Source of the DNA: an uncultured Burkholderiales bacterium
GTDB lineage: Bacteria > Pseudomonadota > Gammaproteobacteria > Burkholderiales > Burkholderiaceae_C
Direction of reading: 5' to 3'
Length of the DNA: 59,282 nucleotides
NCBI GenBank assembly: GCA_945952065.1
Contig: CAMFGY010000032.1
Coordinates: forward strand, 1-59,282
This document shows, one piece after another, positions 29,414 through 38,460 of the stretch. Both the position numbers and the translations under genes were made by a program. Within the stretch, counting starts at the first letter, position 1. Every line of letters starts with the position of its first letter. Below the pieces are notes generated by a model that did not search any database, was not told where the DNA came from, and saw nothing but the letters and a program-made list of their open reading frames with translations.

Positions 29414-30352
29414 TCAGAAGTTGTGGCGCACGCCCACAGCGAAGGAGTCGAAGTCGCCCTTCTTAGTGTCGTTGGCGTCGATGGCGGTGTAGAAGCCATA
29501 GACCTTGGTGCGCTTGCTCAGGTTGTAGTTGTAGCCCACGGTGTACTGCTTGGCGCCATGACCGCCGAAGCCAGCCGTACCACCGGACTCAGTGCCGCCG
29601 ACGTTCACGTGGAACTCAGAAGCGCCCAGGGTGTACATGGCCGACACGCGACCCACATTGCGCTTGGCATTGCTGCCAACGCCCGTGTCTTCAACTTGCC
29701 AGTAGCCGCCGAAGGTGAATGCGCCCAGCTCATACAGGCCGCGCACTGCGTACTGGATGCCAGAACCTTGCTTGGTGTAGCCAGCGCCCAGGTGCAGAGG
29801 GCCCATGTCGTAGTTGGCAGACAGGTCGAAGGCGCGCTCGTCAGCGCCTTCACCCGCATGAGCCGTGATTTCAGCAGAGAAACCAGCGTAGGTCGGGGTG
29901 AAGTAGCCCACCTTGTTGGCTTCGGTCCAGCCGGTGCCGAAAGCGTACAGAGCGTCGCTCGAAGTGCCGGTGTCGTGGTTGTGCATGGAGATGTAGTCCG
30001 CAGTCGCGAAGTACGAACCATTGGTCCAACGACCCAGCTTAACGGTACCGAAGTTGCCGCTCAGTTGCACAGCAGCTTCACGGTTCCAGAAATTGGTCTT
30101 GGTGGCCTTGCCATCGTCAGAGTTCAGGCCGTGCTCCAGCAGGAACTGAGCCTTCAGGCCGCCGCCCAGATCTTCCGTGCCCTTGAAGCCCAGGCGCGAG
30201 CTGTTGTTCTGGACCACAACCTTGCGGTCGCCGCCGTCTTGCGACTGGCTTTCCACGGAGGTGTTGATACGGCCCCACAGGGTGACCGAGCTTTGAGCGA
30301 ATGCAGGAGCGGCGAAAGCTGCAACAGCTGCCACGAGAGCGATCTTTTTCAT
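29414..30352 (-). CDS. Outer-membrane porin (Gram-negative general porin)
   Basis: From MKKIALVAAV (start 30352) the precursor has 312 aa with a signal peptide cut after AFA. The mature protein opens QSSVTLWGRINTSVESQ, shows alternating beta strands, the NSSRLGFKGTEDLGGGLKA motif, and ends in a terminal Phe (VGVRHNF) as needed for BAM assembly. This is the Burkholderiales OmpC-like trimeric porin family. In the upstream interval (30353-30601) the only candidate promoter element is a TATACT at 30419-30424 on the minus strand without a strong -35. Confidence 0.94.
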   Translation of the reverse strand: MKKIALVAAVAAFAAPAFAQSSVTLWGRINTSVESQSQDGGDRKVVVQNNSSRLGFKGTEDLGGGLKAQFLLEHGLNSDDGKATKTNFWNREAAVQLSGNFGTVKLGRWTNGSYFATADYISMHNHDTGTSSDALYAFGTGWTEANKVGYFTPTYAGFSAEITAHAGEGADERAFDLSANYDMGPLHLGAGYTKQGSGIQYAVRGLYELGAFTFGGYWQVEDTGVGSNAKRNVGRVSAMYTLGASEFHVNVGGTESGGTAGFGGHGAKQYTVGYNYNLSKRTKVYGFYTAIDANDTKKGDFDSFAVGVRHNF

Positions 30353-30601
30353 CGTATGCCTTTGTGAGTTGAGATTGAGCTGAGCTTGGAGGCCCGGTCT
30401 TCTGCGCAATGTGGCACGAGTATAGAAGTCACCAGCGGAGCCTGCAGCATTTCGACGCGAAATTGCAACACTTAACTGTTACACCCCGCCATATGCGCTC
30501 CAGCACTTGCAAACAGTGCGAATAAATAACGCGTGGATTGCATGCAGCGCTGGCCTTGGGCCCTGATTTGCGCCCCTGATCTTTAGGCCGCGAGCCGGCC
30601 C

Positions 30602-31246
30602 TCAATTCGCCGGCGCCAGCCCCTCAAGATGCCCTTCGTCATTCCAACCAATCAGGCGAAACCCGCCATCCGCGAACAAGAGTCGATTGATGCTGGCATT
30701 GCCCAGCGCCCAGCTGCGAGGGGCTTGCAAAGACTGACCCGTCGCGGCCCGGTACAGGCAGTCCAAAACACCGCCGTGACTGACCACCAGCAAGCTTCTA
30801 CCCGGATGAGCCTCGGCCAATCGCTGCAGGGTGCTCAGGCTGCGCCGGTAAAAATCACCCAAAGACTCGCCGCCCGGCGGGCAGAAGTCGGCCTCGCGCC
30901 GCCGCCAACGCTCGCTGGACTCGGGCGATTGCTCGGCAATTTGCTGAAAAGTCAGCCCTTCAAAAGCACCGAAGGCGCGCTCACGCAGGCCCGCATCACG
31001 CTGCAAGGGCGGCAGTTCGGGTCGCCGGCAGGTCAGGGCCTCGGCCGTCTGCGCCGCACGCGAAAGGTCACTGGAGAAGACAGCGTCGATGGCCTCGTCT
31101 TGCAGCGCCAGCGCCAGTCGCTCGGCCTGCATCAGCCCCAAAGGGCTGAGCCCAATGTCGGTATGCCCTTGGATACGCGCGGCGCGGTTCCACAGGGTTT
31201 CGCCATGGCGAATGAGCAGAATGCGCGTGCTGCTATCGAGCGACAT
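30602..31246 (-). CDS. Histidine phosphatase (phosphoglycerate-mutase-like) family protein
   Basis: A 214-aa branch-1 histidine phosphatase. The catalytic motif is LIRHGETLWN near residue 12 and the second His is in LLVVSHGGVLDCL. The family includes CobC and GpmB; the substrate cannot be told apart here. It lies just downstream of a DUF1840 gene on the same strand. Confidence 0.9.
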   Translation of the reverse strand: MSLDSSTRILLIRHGETLWNRAARIQGHTDIGLSPLGLMQAERLALALQDEAIDAVFSSDLSRAAQTAEALTCRRPELPPLQRDAGLRERAFGAFEGLTFQQIAEQSPESSERWRRREADFCPPGGESLGDFYRRSLSTLQRLAEAHPGRSLLVVSHGGVLDCLYRAATGQSLQAPRSWALGNASINRLLFADGGFRLIGWNDEGHLEGLAPAN

Positions 31247-31251
31247 AGGGT

Positions 31252-31575
31252 CTAAACGCCCCAGAGCACCGGCTCTTCGGCCTTCAAGCTGTGCCGCATC
31301 AGCTCGACCAGCGGCCAGACCCGCTGCCGCAGGCTCACCCCCTCACGCCGAGGCGGCGGCTCGCCAGCGGCCAGCGCTTCGGCCTGTGCGGCGGCAAAAG
31401 CCGCTTCATCGTCCTTGACCGCCTGCTCCAACTGCTGCATGGCCAGCGCCAATTCTTCAACCGGCAACAGGCCTTTGGGCGAGGGCTCGCGCCCCAGCAA
31501 TCGAAGCATCTGATCCCCCTGAGGGCCCAGCATGATGACGTCTGCCCCGGCTTTTGACTTGAATTTGTAAATCAT
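31252..31575 (-). CDS. DUF1840 family protein
   Basis: A 107-aa protein beginning MIYKFKSKAGADVIMLGPQGDQMLRLLGR, the DUF1840 signature. The Ala/Glu-rich middle is probably helical and the C terminus has WPLVELMRHSLKAEEPVLWGV. The family is mainly betaproteobacterial with no established function. It ends 5 bases before the phosphatase gene, so they are probably co-transcribed. Confidence 0.88.
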   Translation of the reverse strand: MIYKFKSKAGADVIMLGPQGDQMLRLLGREPSPKGLLPVEELALAMQQLEQAVKDDEAAFAAAQAEALAAGEPPPRREGVSLRQRVWPLVELMRHSLKAEEPVLWGV

Positions 31576-31722
31576 GGCGCTTGCTTGTTCCCTTGGCTCT
31601 GGCCTTCAAGCGCCTATTGTGCGGGAGCGGGCGCCAAGATCCGGCGCAAGGCGGCCCAGGCAAACAAGGCAAACGGGCTCGGGACATGCGGCGTTGTTCT
31701 ACGCCCCATGTCCCGAGCCCGC

Positions 31723-33867
31723 TCACACCCGCAAGCCGCCCATCAGCGTCATGCCCAAACGCCCCGGGGGCGCGCCGGGCGGCGCGGGCCGCCGCCAGAC
31801 TCGCTCTTCAAAGGCGTGGGGCGCGAGTGCCGGGGCGTACAAAAAGCCCTGGAATTCATCACAGCCAGCGCGCGCCAAAAAGTCTTTTTGCGCCTCGGTT
31901 TCCACGCCTTCTGCAATCACATGCAGCCGCAAAGCCTGGCCCATTTGGATGATGGCGTTGACGATGCCCGCATCGCTGAAGTCCCCAGGCAGGCCTTTGA
32001 CAAAGCTGCGGTCAATTTTCAATCGCTGGATGGGGAATCGCTTCAGATAACCCAGACTGGAATAGCCGGTGCCGAAGTCATCGATGGACATGCACACGCC
32101 CAGAGCCGCCAAGGCCTCCAGCCGATGCAAGGCCTCCTCGGCATCGCGCAGCAAGATCGACTCCGTCAATTCCAATTCCAGCAGGGCCGGCGGCAAGCCC
32201 GAGTCTCGCAAGACCTGTGCGACGGTCTCGGCAAACTGGCTTTGCTGAAACTGCAGGGCCGACACATTGACCGCCACCGGCATGCGCCAGCCTTGGCGCA
32301 ACCAGCTCGCCGCTTGCTCCACCGCTTGGCGCAGCACCCATTCGCCAATGGCCACCACAAAGCCACTTTCCTCGGCCACTGGGATGAATTCACCCGGCGA
32401 AATCTCACCGCGCAGCGGGTCGCGCCAGCGAATCAAAGCCTCGGCGCCAATCACTTGGCCATTGCGCAAATCGATCTGAGGCTGGTAGTGCAGCCGGAAC
32501 TGCCCTTCCATGAGCGCTTGCCGCATGGCGTGGTCCAGGCGCATGCGCGACAGCAAATCCACGTCTTTGCGGGGCTGGTGGAAGTGGAAGGTAGAGCGGC
32601 CGCTTTCCTTCACCCAGTGCATGGCGCGCTCCGCGCTCGCCATCAGTTCTTCAGCGCTGGCGCCATCACTGGGGAACAAGGCGATGCCGGTGCTGCAGGT
32701 GACGGTGAAGCTGAGCGTGTCGAAATTGAAGGGGCGCGACATCGCTTCCTGCACCCGCCGGGCCGCATGCTCGGCGCCACGCGCGTCGGCTTGATGGATC
32801 AGCAAGGCGAACTCATCTCCCCCCAGGCGGGCCACGGTGTCCACCTCGCGCAAGCAGGCCTTCAAGCGCTCAGCCACCTCCTTCAGCACCCGGTCGCCGT
32901 AGGAATGGCCCAGGGTGTCGTTGATCTGTTTGAATCGATCCAAGTCCACATTGAGCAAGGCAAAGGGTGCGCCTTCGCGGCGCGCCATGGCCTGCGCATA
33001 GTCGACCCGCTCGGCCAAGGCCCGTCGGTTCGGCAGGCCGGTCAACATATCGGAATGGGCCAACTCATCGATGCGCTGGTTGGCGGCCATTTTTTCGCTC
33101 AGGTCGCGGAAGGAATAGACCCGCCCAATCGGCCGCCCACGGCTGAACTGGGGCAGCGACACCCGCTCCAACACCCGCCCGTCATTCAGTTTGATCACAT
33201 CACTGCTTTGCAGCAGCGGGGCTTCTTCGATCGCCGCCAAGCGCTGGGCATAGGCCGCCCCATCGATGACGCTGCGGCGCATCCAGGTCTGGACCGCCTC
33301 GTCATTGCGCTCCAAGAGCAAATCAGCGGGAATGCCCCACATCGAAGCGAAGCGCCGATTGAACGAGCGCATACGGCCCGCCAAATCGGCCACCAAAATG
33401 CCGTCGGCCGTGCTCTCCAAGGTGGCCTGCAATTCGGCCACCAAAGCCTCGCGCTCTTCTTCGTTTTGCCTCTGCCGACTCAAGTCACGAATCGCCACCA
33501 GCCAATAACTCTGGTTCGATCCGGCGGGCCTGATGGCACTGATGCGCCGGGTCACCCACAGCATCTGCCCATTGGCATGGCGGATCAAGGTGTCGGAGTT
33601 CAAGCTGGCTGCGCTATTGCTTGCCGCCTCCATCCAGAACATCGCATCTTCCGGCGTACTTGCCAGCGACTCAACGGCTTGGCCCAGCAGTTGTTCCGCA
33701 GGCATGCCCAGCAGCTGCGTCGCGGCAGCATTGACCGCCAGGATGCAACGGCTCACCCCGTCCACCAGCCACGCGGCTTCCAGCAAACCCTCCAGCAGGG
33801 CTGCGAAAGGTTCCGCGGAGGAGGAGGTCGGGGAGGCGGGAGAAAACTGCAGGCTGACCACGGTCAC
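31723..33867 (-). CDS. PAS-PAS-GGDEF-EAL c-di-GMP signalling protein
   Basis: A 714-aa soluble protein. It has two PAS-like domains (about 10-130 and 140-265), a GGDEF domain with an intact LGGDEFALL, and an EAL domain with GAEALIRWRDP, DDFGTGYSSLGYLKR and AEGVETE. Both catalytic signatures look complete, so it could make or hydrolyse c-di-GMP. The start overlaps the stop of the HD-GYP gene by 4 bases, forming a coupled c-di-GMP operon. Confidence 0.93.
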   Translation of the reverse strand: MTVVSLQFSPASPTSSSAEPFAALLEGLLEAAWLVDGVSRCILAVNAAATQLLGMPAEQLLGQAVESLASTPEDAMFWMEAASNSAASLNSDTLIRHANGQMLWVTRRISAIRPAGSNQSYWLVAIRDLSRQRQNEEEREALVAELQATLESTADGILVADLAGRMRSFNRRFASMWGIPADLLLERNDEAVQTWMRRSVIDGAAYAQRLAAIEEAPLLQSSDVIKLNDGRVLERVSLPQFSRGRPIGRVYSFRDLSEKMAANQRIDELAHSDMLTGLPNRRALAERVDYAQAMARREGAPFALLNVDLDRFKQINDTLGHSYGDRVLKEVAERLKACLREVDTVARLGGDEFALLIHQADARGAEHAARRVQEAMSRPFNFDTLSFTVTCSTGIALFPSDGASAEELMASAERAMHWVKESGRSTFHFHQPRKDVDLLSRMRLDHAMRQALMEGQFRLHYQPQIDLRNGQVIGAEALIRWRDPLRGEISPGEFIPVAEESGFVVAIGEWVLRQAVEQAASWLRQGWRMPVAVNVSALQFQQSQFAETVAQVLRDSGLPPALLELELTESILLRDAEEALHRLEALAALGVCMSIDDFGTGYSSLGYLKRFPIQRLKIDRSFVKGLPGDFSDAGIVNAIIQMGQALRLHVIAEGVETEAQKDFLARAGCDEFQGFLYAPALAPHAFEERVWRRPAPPGAPPGRLGMTLMGGLRV

Positions 33868-35162
33868 GCCGCCAACTCCGTCGCGCCCAGGCCGCCACCG
33901 GCACCGGGGCCAAGGCTGGGCTCAAAGAAATAGGCAATGCGTGTGCGCGGACTCAGATAGTCCATCGACGCGCGCGGCAATTGCTGCGCCTTCAGGCTGC
34001 GGCGGATGCCCAGATCCGGCGTGTCTTCCAGGTTCAGCACCAAGGCTTCTTCGCGCGGCACCTTGGGGTCATGCACCATCACCTTGGGCTTCAGCGGGCG
34101 GGAGGAATTGACCGCCACCACCAGCGCAAACCGATCATCGGTCAGCTGCACTGCTGAGCCCGGCGGGTACACACCCATCATGCGAATGAAGGCATTCAGC
34201 ATGGTAGCGTCAAAGCGATTGCGCCCTTGGGCAAACATCAGCGACAAGGCTTCGTGCGGCGTCATCGCCTTGGAGGCCAACAAGGGGTTGCAAAGGCCGT
34301 CGAAACGATTCACCAAGGCCACGATGCGAGCCCCGGCGCTCATCCGGTCCATATTGATGCGCTGTGGGAAGCCGCTGCCGTCTGCGTTCTCGTGATGCTG
34401 GGCAATGATCAGCAAGGGGCCGGGCGACAAGCCCATGCCCTGCGCAATCGCCACGCCCTTGGCCACATGTTGCTGATAGGCCTGCACTTCGGCGCTGGTG
34501 AAGCTGTCGTCTCGGTTGCGCAAGCGCGCCAACACCTCCAGCTTGCCCACATCGTGCAGCAAGGCGCCCACGCCCAGGTCCATCATCTCGTCGCGATTCA
34601 GGCCAAAAGCCCGTCCCAAGAGCAAGGAAATGATGGACACATTCAAGGCATGCGCGGTGCTGCGATCGCCGGCGCCTTCATTGAGCAAGCGGATGTTCAG
34701 GTCGCCTTCGACCAGCATCTTGTCCAACAGGGCCGCCGTCAGGGCAGTGGTCTGCTCGCGGCTGGCGCGCGGATCGCGCGGCACCATGTCCATCACTTCA
34801 CGGAAGGCCGAAGCCGCTTCGCCGTACTGTCGCTCGCAAATCTGCAGGGCCTCACGCTGCGCGGCCAAGGCGCGGCGATGCGCCTCCCGAGCCAACTCTT
34901 CCGCCGAACTGACCTCCGCCACACTCATGGGCGCAGGCGTGGCCGGCAAGGGCGTTGCATCCATGTGCAAATCGCTCTTGCCCGGGCTCCAGCGCACCTG
35001 ACTCAAACCCAGTCGGCGCAATATCAGCAATTGATCTTCGGAGGCCAGCTTGAAACTGCTGAGCGGGAACGGATGCGACATCCAGCCCAGATCCAGGTGG
35101 ATGAACATCCCCACCTTCAGCTGGCCTACATCGATCAAAGGATCGGCAGTTCTGTCCTTCAT
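33864..35162 (-). CDS. HD-GYP domain cyclic-di-GMP phosphodiesterase
   Basis: A 432-aa protein with an N-terminal DUF3391-like region (VGQLKVGMFIHLDLGWMSHPFPLSSFKL) and an HD-GYP domain. The latter has LLHDVGKLEVLARLRN and HHENADGSGFPQ. The usual GYP triad reads GFP, a change tolerated in some members, so activity is likely but not certain. The start at 35162 has an AGGAAG ribosome-binding site. It is the first gene of the operon with the GGDEF-EAL gene and lies behind a sigma-28-like promoter. Confidence 0.92.
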   Translation of the reverse strand: MKDRTADPLIDVGQLKVGMFIHLDLGWMSHPFPLSSFKLASEDQLLILRRLGLSQVRWSPGKSDLHMDATPLPATPAPMSVAEVSSAEELAREAHRRALAAQREALQICERQYGEAASAFREVMDMVPRDPRASREQTTALTAALLDKMLVEGDLNIRLLNEGAGDRSTAHALNVSIISLLLGRAFGLNRDEMMDLGVGALLHDVGKLEVLARLRNRDDSFTSAEVQAYQQHVAKGVAIAQGMGLSPGPLLIIAQHHENADGSGFPQRINMDRMSAGARIVALVNRFDGLCNPLLASKAMTPHEALSLMFAQGRNRFDATMLNAFIRMMGVYPPGSAVQLTDDRFALVVAVNSSRPLKPKVMVHDPKVPREEALVLNLEDTPDLGIRRSLKAQQLPRASMDYLSPRTRIAYFFEPSLGPGAGGGLGATELAA

Positions 35163-35202
35163 AGTCTTCCTACGCCTGTTCGTTGAGGCGCCCTCCGGTC
35201 AA

Positions 35203-35230
35203 GCTTCGGCTGAATTTTGGCGAAACTTTA
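35203..35230 (-). promoter_or_regulatory. Sigma-28 (FliA)-like promoter for the c-di-GMP operon
   Basis: The minus strand reads TAAAGTTT (35223-35230), a 12-base spacer, and GCCGAAGC (35203-35210). The enteric FliA consensus is TAAAGTTT-N11-GCCGATAA, so both boxes are close but the spacer is one base longer. Its position about 40-70 bases upstream of the HD-GYP start fits a promoter. Confidence 0.4.
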
Positions 35231-35373
35231 GTGCTTGAAACCGGTTTCGCACGCTTGTGCTCACTGGCAGAAAATCATGTGCGAATTGTCACAAGAGCCA
35301 GGCTGTCTCAGAGGCAAATCTGTACAGTTGCGCCAGCTTTCGCGCCCTCCCCCCCTACTTTGAAGAGGTTTTG

Positions 35374-36576
35374 ATGAGCCATGCTTTGATCTGCGATGCG
35401 ATTCGCACCCCGTTTGGACGCTATGGCGGCGCCCTGTCTTCGGTGCGCGCCGATGACTTGGGGGCGATTCCGCTGCGCGCACTGATGGCGCGCAACCCAG
35501 GGGTGGACTGGTCCGCCCTGGACGATGTGCTGATGGGCTGCGCCAATCAGGCCGGAGAAGACAACCGCAATGTGGCGCGCATGTCCGCCTTGCTGGCAGG
35601 GCTGCCGGTCAGCGTGCCGGGCGTTACTTTGAACCGCCTGTGCGGCTCTGGGCTGGACGCCGTTGGCAGCGCCGCCCGGGCGATCCGCTCAGGCGAGGCA
35701 GCACTGATGCTGGCAGGTGGCGTGGAAAGCATGAGCCGCGCCCCCTTTGTCAGCCCCAAGGCCGAAACCGCCTTCTCCCGCAATACCGCGGTGTACGACA
35801 CCACCATCGGTTGGCGCTTCGTCAACCCCTTGATGAAGTCACAGTACGGCGTGGACTCCATGCCCGAAACCGCCGAAAACGTGGCGCAGGAGTTTGGCAT
35901 TGAGCGCGCCGCACAAGACCGCATGGCCTTGGCCAGCCAGCAAAAAGCCGTGGCCGCCCAGCGGGTCGGCTTTTTCGCGCAAGAAATCACGCCGGTTGAA
36001 ATTGCTCAAAAAAAGGGCGACGCGCTGATCATCAGCCAAGACGAGCACCCGCGTGACACCAGCCTGGAAGCGCTGGCCAAACTCAAACCCATTGTTCACC
36101 CGCAAGGCACGGTCACGGCCGGCAATGCCTCGGGCGTGAATGACGGCGCTTGCGCCTTGCTGCTGGCCAGTGAAGCCGCCGCAGCCAAGCATGGGCTGAC
36201 GCCACGCGCGCGCGTCGTCGCCATGGCCACGGCGGGCGTCGCGCCGCGCATCATGGGCATAGGCCCGGCACCGGCCAGCCAAAAAGTGCTGGCCCAGGCG
36301 GGCCTGCGTTTGGACCAAATGGATGTGATCGAACTCAACGAGGCCTTTGCCGCCCAAGGCTTGGCGGTTTTGCGGCAACTCGGCTTGCCGGATGACGACC
36401 CCCGTGTCAATCCCAATGGTGGTGCCATCGCCCTGGGCCATCCGCTCGGAGCCAGCGGGGCGCGGCTGGTCACCACCGCCGTCAACCAACTGCAGCGCAG
36501 CGGCGGCCGCTACGCACTTTGCACCATGTGCATCGGGGTCGGCCAGGGCATTGCCCTGGTTGTCGAGCGGGTCTGA
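35374..36576 (+). CDS. Thiolase, beta-ketoadipyl-CoA thiolase (PcaF)-like
   Basis: The ATG at 35374 (MSHALICDAI) gives 400 aa, the normal thiolase length. Catalytic residues are Cys90 in NRLCGSGLDAVG, His in GHPLGASGAR, and Cys in CTMCIGVGQG. The sequence most resembles PcaF/PaaJ, which cleaves 3-oxoadipyl-CoA to succinyl-CoA and acetyl-CoA. A PcaR-like IclR regulator follows, supporting an aromatic degradation role. Other pca genes are absent here, so a general acetyl-CoA acyltransferase is possible. Confidence 0.92.
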   Translation: MSHALICDAIRTPFGRYGGALSSVRADDLGAIPLRALMARNPGVDWSALDDVLMGCANQAGEDNRNVARMSALLAGLPVSVPGVTLNRLCGSGLDAVGSAARAIRSGEAALMLAGGVESMSRAPFVSPKAETAFSRNTAVYDTTIGWRFVNPLMKSQYGVDSMPETAENVAQEFGIERAAQDRMALASQQKAVAAQRVGFFAQEITPVEIAQKKGDALIISQDEHPRDTSLEALAKLKPIVHPQGTVTAGNASGVNDGACALLLASEAAAAKHGLTPRARVVAMATAGVAPRIMGIGPAPASQKVLAQAGLRLDQMDVIELNEAFAAQGLAVLRQLGLPDDDPRVNPNGGAIALGHPLGASGARLVTTAVNQLQRSGGRYALCTMCIGVGQGIALVVERV

Positions 36577-36608
36577 ACGCAGCCCGCCGACTCGGCAAGA
36601 ACAGCCCC

Positions 36609-36645
36609 GCAGCCATGAGCCGGCTGCATGGCTGAGTGATTTTTT
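36609..36645 (+). terminator. Probable rho-independent terminator after the thiolase gene
   Basis: An AGCCATG/CATGGCT stem with an inner GCC/GGC pair is followed after six bases by six T residues. It is about 35 bases past the thiolase stop. Confidence 0.5.
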
Positions 36646-37010
36646 GTCGTCTTGCTCCTGGGTGATCGACCGCATCCAGGACGCTGCTGCATGGGATACT
36701 TCTCCCACAAGTCCGGTCGCACTGCGCACATATATTGGGAAAACCTCGGACATCCACACATTGCCGTCCCCTTTTCTTCATTCGCCAGCCAGACCTTTTC
36801 GCAGACTTGTTTTTTATTCAGCCGCCACAGCCTCGCGCGGCCTCCCGCCCTAGCCCGAAGCCATGGGTTTGAGTGCCTGAACCTTCAGCACCGTTGTTCA
36901 ACGAAGGCCCCCCCGCGCCTTGGGGGCCTCAGGCATCGGGCCCAGGTTCAACACCGGGAGTTTGAAACCTGCCGCTGTGGATTTCTGACGACGCCACTTG
37001 ACCACACACC
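36646..37010. other. Non-coding interval upstream of the IclR-type regulator
   Basis: No convincing gene is visible. It contains a GGCCCCC/GGGGGCC hairpin near 36905-36930 without a T-run, and several TTCAAC-type words that could be operator half-sites for an IclR-family protein. Nothing firmer can be said. Confidence 0.4.
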
Positions 37011-37859
37011 ATGTCAGCAGCACGCGCCTTTGATGAACTTGCCGCCCACGCGGCCCCGACCGCGGAGTCGGGAGCAAGTCCGGCCGATGAAGCCACGAAC
37101 TCCGGTCCACTGAAACGTGATTTGGTGGCGGGCCTGGAAAAAGGCTTGGCCGTGATCGAAGCGTTTGACCAAGAACGCCCACGCCTGACCATCAGCGAAG
37201 TGGCCGTGCGCACCGGCTTGACCCGTGCCGCCGCCCGCCGCTACCTCTTGACGCTCGCGCATCTGGGTTTTGTGACCCAAGAGCGCAAGATGTTCGCGTT
37301 GACCCCCAAGGTCTTGCGCCTGGGCCAGAGCTATATGCACTCTGCACGGCTGCCGCGCATCGTCGAGCCCGAGTTGCAAAAACTGGCCTTCGCCATGAAA
37401 GAAGCCAGCTCGGCCGGCGTCTTGGATGGCAACGATGTGATTTGCATTGCGGCAACCAGCGCAGGCCGGGCGGTGTCGCCCACCTTGCAGCCCGGCTACC
37501 GGGTGCCCGCCTACTGCGCGGGCACCGGCCGAGTCATGCTGGCGGCCCTGCCGCCCGATGAGGCCGACGCCTGGATTTCCCGGCAATCGCTGAACGCGCT
37601 GACGCCCAACACCATCACCCACCCCGACCGCTTGCGCATTGAAGTCGCCCGCGCCCGCTCGCTGGGCTATGCCTGCGTGGACCAAGAACTGGAAGTGGGC
37701 CTGCGCACCGTGGCCGTGCCTCTCAAAAACTACCGCGGCGACGTGGTGGCCGCCATGTGCATGAGCATCCATGCCTCACGCATGAGCATGGACCAGCTGG
37801 TCGAAAACTGCCTGCCGCCGCTGCTGCAGGCCCAGGCGCATTTGCGCATGTTGCTCTGA
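37011..37859 (+). CDS. IclR-family transcriptional regulator, PcaR/PobR-like
   Basis: A 282-aa regulator. After a 40-residue Ala/Pro-rich N-terminal tail comes the winged helix (VAGLEKGLAVIEAFDQERPRLTISEVAVRTGLTRAAARRYLLTLAHLGFV). The effector-binding domain spans about 120-275, with YCAGTGRVMLAAL and YACVDQELEVGLRTVAVP. The motif pattern matches PcaR/PobR-type activators of protocatechuate or 4-hydroxybenzoate degradation. It lies downstream of the PcaF-like thiolase. The inducer is inferred from family only. Confidence 0.92.
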   Translation: MSAARAFDELAAHAAPTAESGASPADEATNSGPLKRDLVAGLEKGLAVIEAFDQERPRLTISEVAVRTGLTRAAARRYLLTLAHLGFVTQERKMFALTPKVLRLGQSYMHSARLPRIVEPELQKLAFAMKEASSAGVLDGNDVICIAATSAGRAVSPTLQPGYRVPAYCAGTGRVMLAALPPDEADAWISRQSLNALTPNTITHPDRLRIEVARARSLGYACVDQELEVGLRTVAVPLKNYRGDVVAAMCMSIHASRMSMDQLVENCLPPLLQAQAHLRMLL

Positions 37860-37907
37860 GCCTGTTCGCCCGCCTCTGATGCCTGAGCAGGTCTGAACGG
37901 GCCTGAC

Positions 37908-38354
37908 TCAGCCCGGAATCTCTGGCTCCACCAACTGAGCCAACTGAGCCAATGACTCCTGCCACCCCAGGTAACACATCTCCAATGGAATCGCTTCCGG
38001 GATGCCCGCTTGGCTGACAGACAGCTCCGTGCCGCAAAGCACCGGTCGGAGCACAACGGTCACTTCGAGCACGCCGGGCAATTGAGGGTCTTCAAATTTG
38101 TCGGTGTAGCGGAGTTTCTCGTTGGGCAGCAACTCCAAATACTCACCGCCAAAAGCATGGGAATGCCCTGACCCGAAGTTGCGGAAGGACATCCTGAAAC
38201 TGCCGCCCACACGCACATCCATCTGATGCACCGTGCAGCAAAAGCCATACGGAGGCAGCCACTTCGCGATCGCATCGGCTTCAGTGAAGGCGCGATACAG
38301 CTTTTCAGGCGGGGCGCGGAAGACCCGGTGAAGGCGAACGGTACGGTCGGTCAT
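37908..38354 (-). CDS. SRPBCC (AHSA1-like) domain protein
   Basis: A 148-aa START/Bet v1-fold protein. It shows HRVFRAPPEKLYRAFTEADAIAKWLPPYGF at the N terminus and the terminal helix GWQESLAQLAQLVEP. Many members bind small hydrophobic ligands, but no function can be fixed. It converges on the IclR gene and may share a transcript with no obvious partner. Confidence 0.88.
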   Translation of the reverse strand: MTDRTVRLHRVFRAPPEKLYRAFTEADAIAKWLPPYGFCCTVHQMDVRVGGSFRMSFRNFGSGHSHAFGGEYLELLPNEKLRYTDKFEDPQLPGVLEVTVVLRPVLCGTELSVSQAGIPEAIPLEMCYLGWQESLAQLAQLVEPEIPG

Positions 38355-38460
38355 GCGAGACTCCCTAGAACAATCAAGAACGCAAAGAACTACACCCAGG
38401 CTTGAGCGCTGACAAGGAGGAACAAGGCCCTCGCCCCTTCTGCCCAGGCCGCAACTTCAT

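Noticed and set aside
31585-33933. 782-codon open frame opposite the GGDEF-EAL gene
   Set aside because: Antisense to a well-supported two-domain enzyme, with no recognisable domain of its own.
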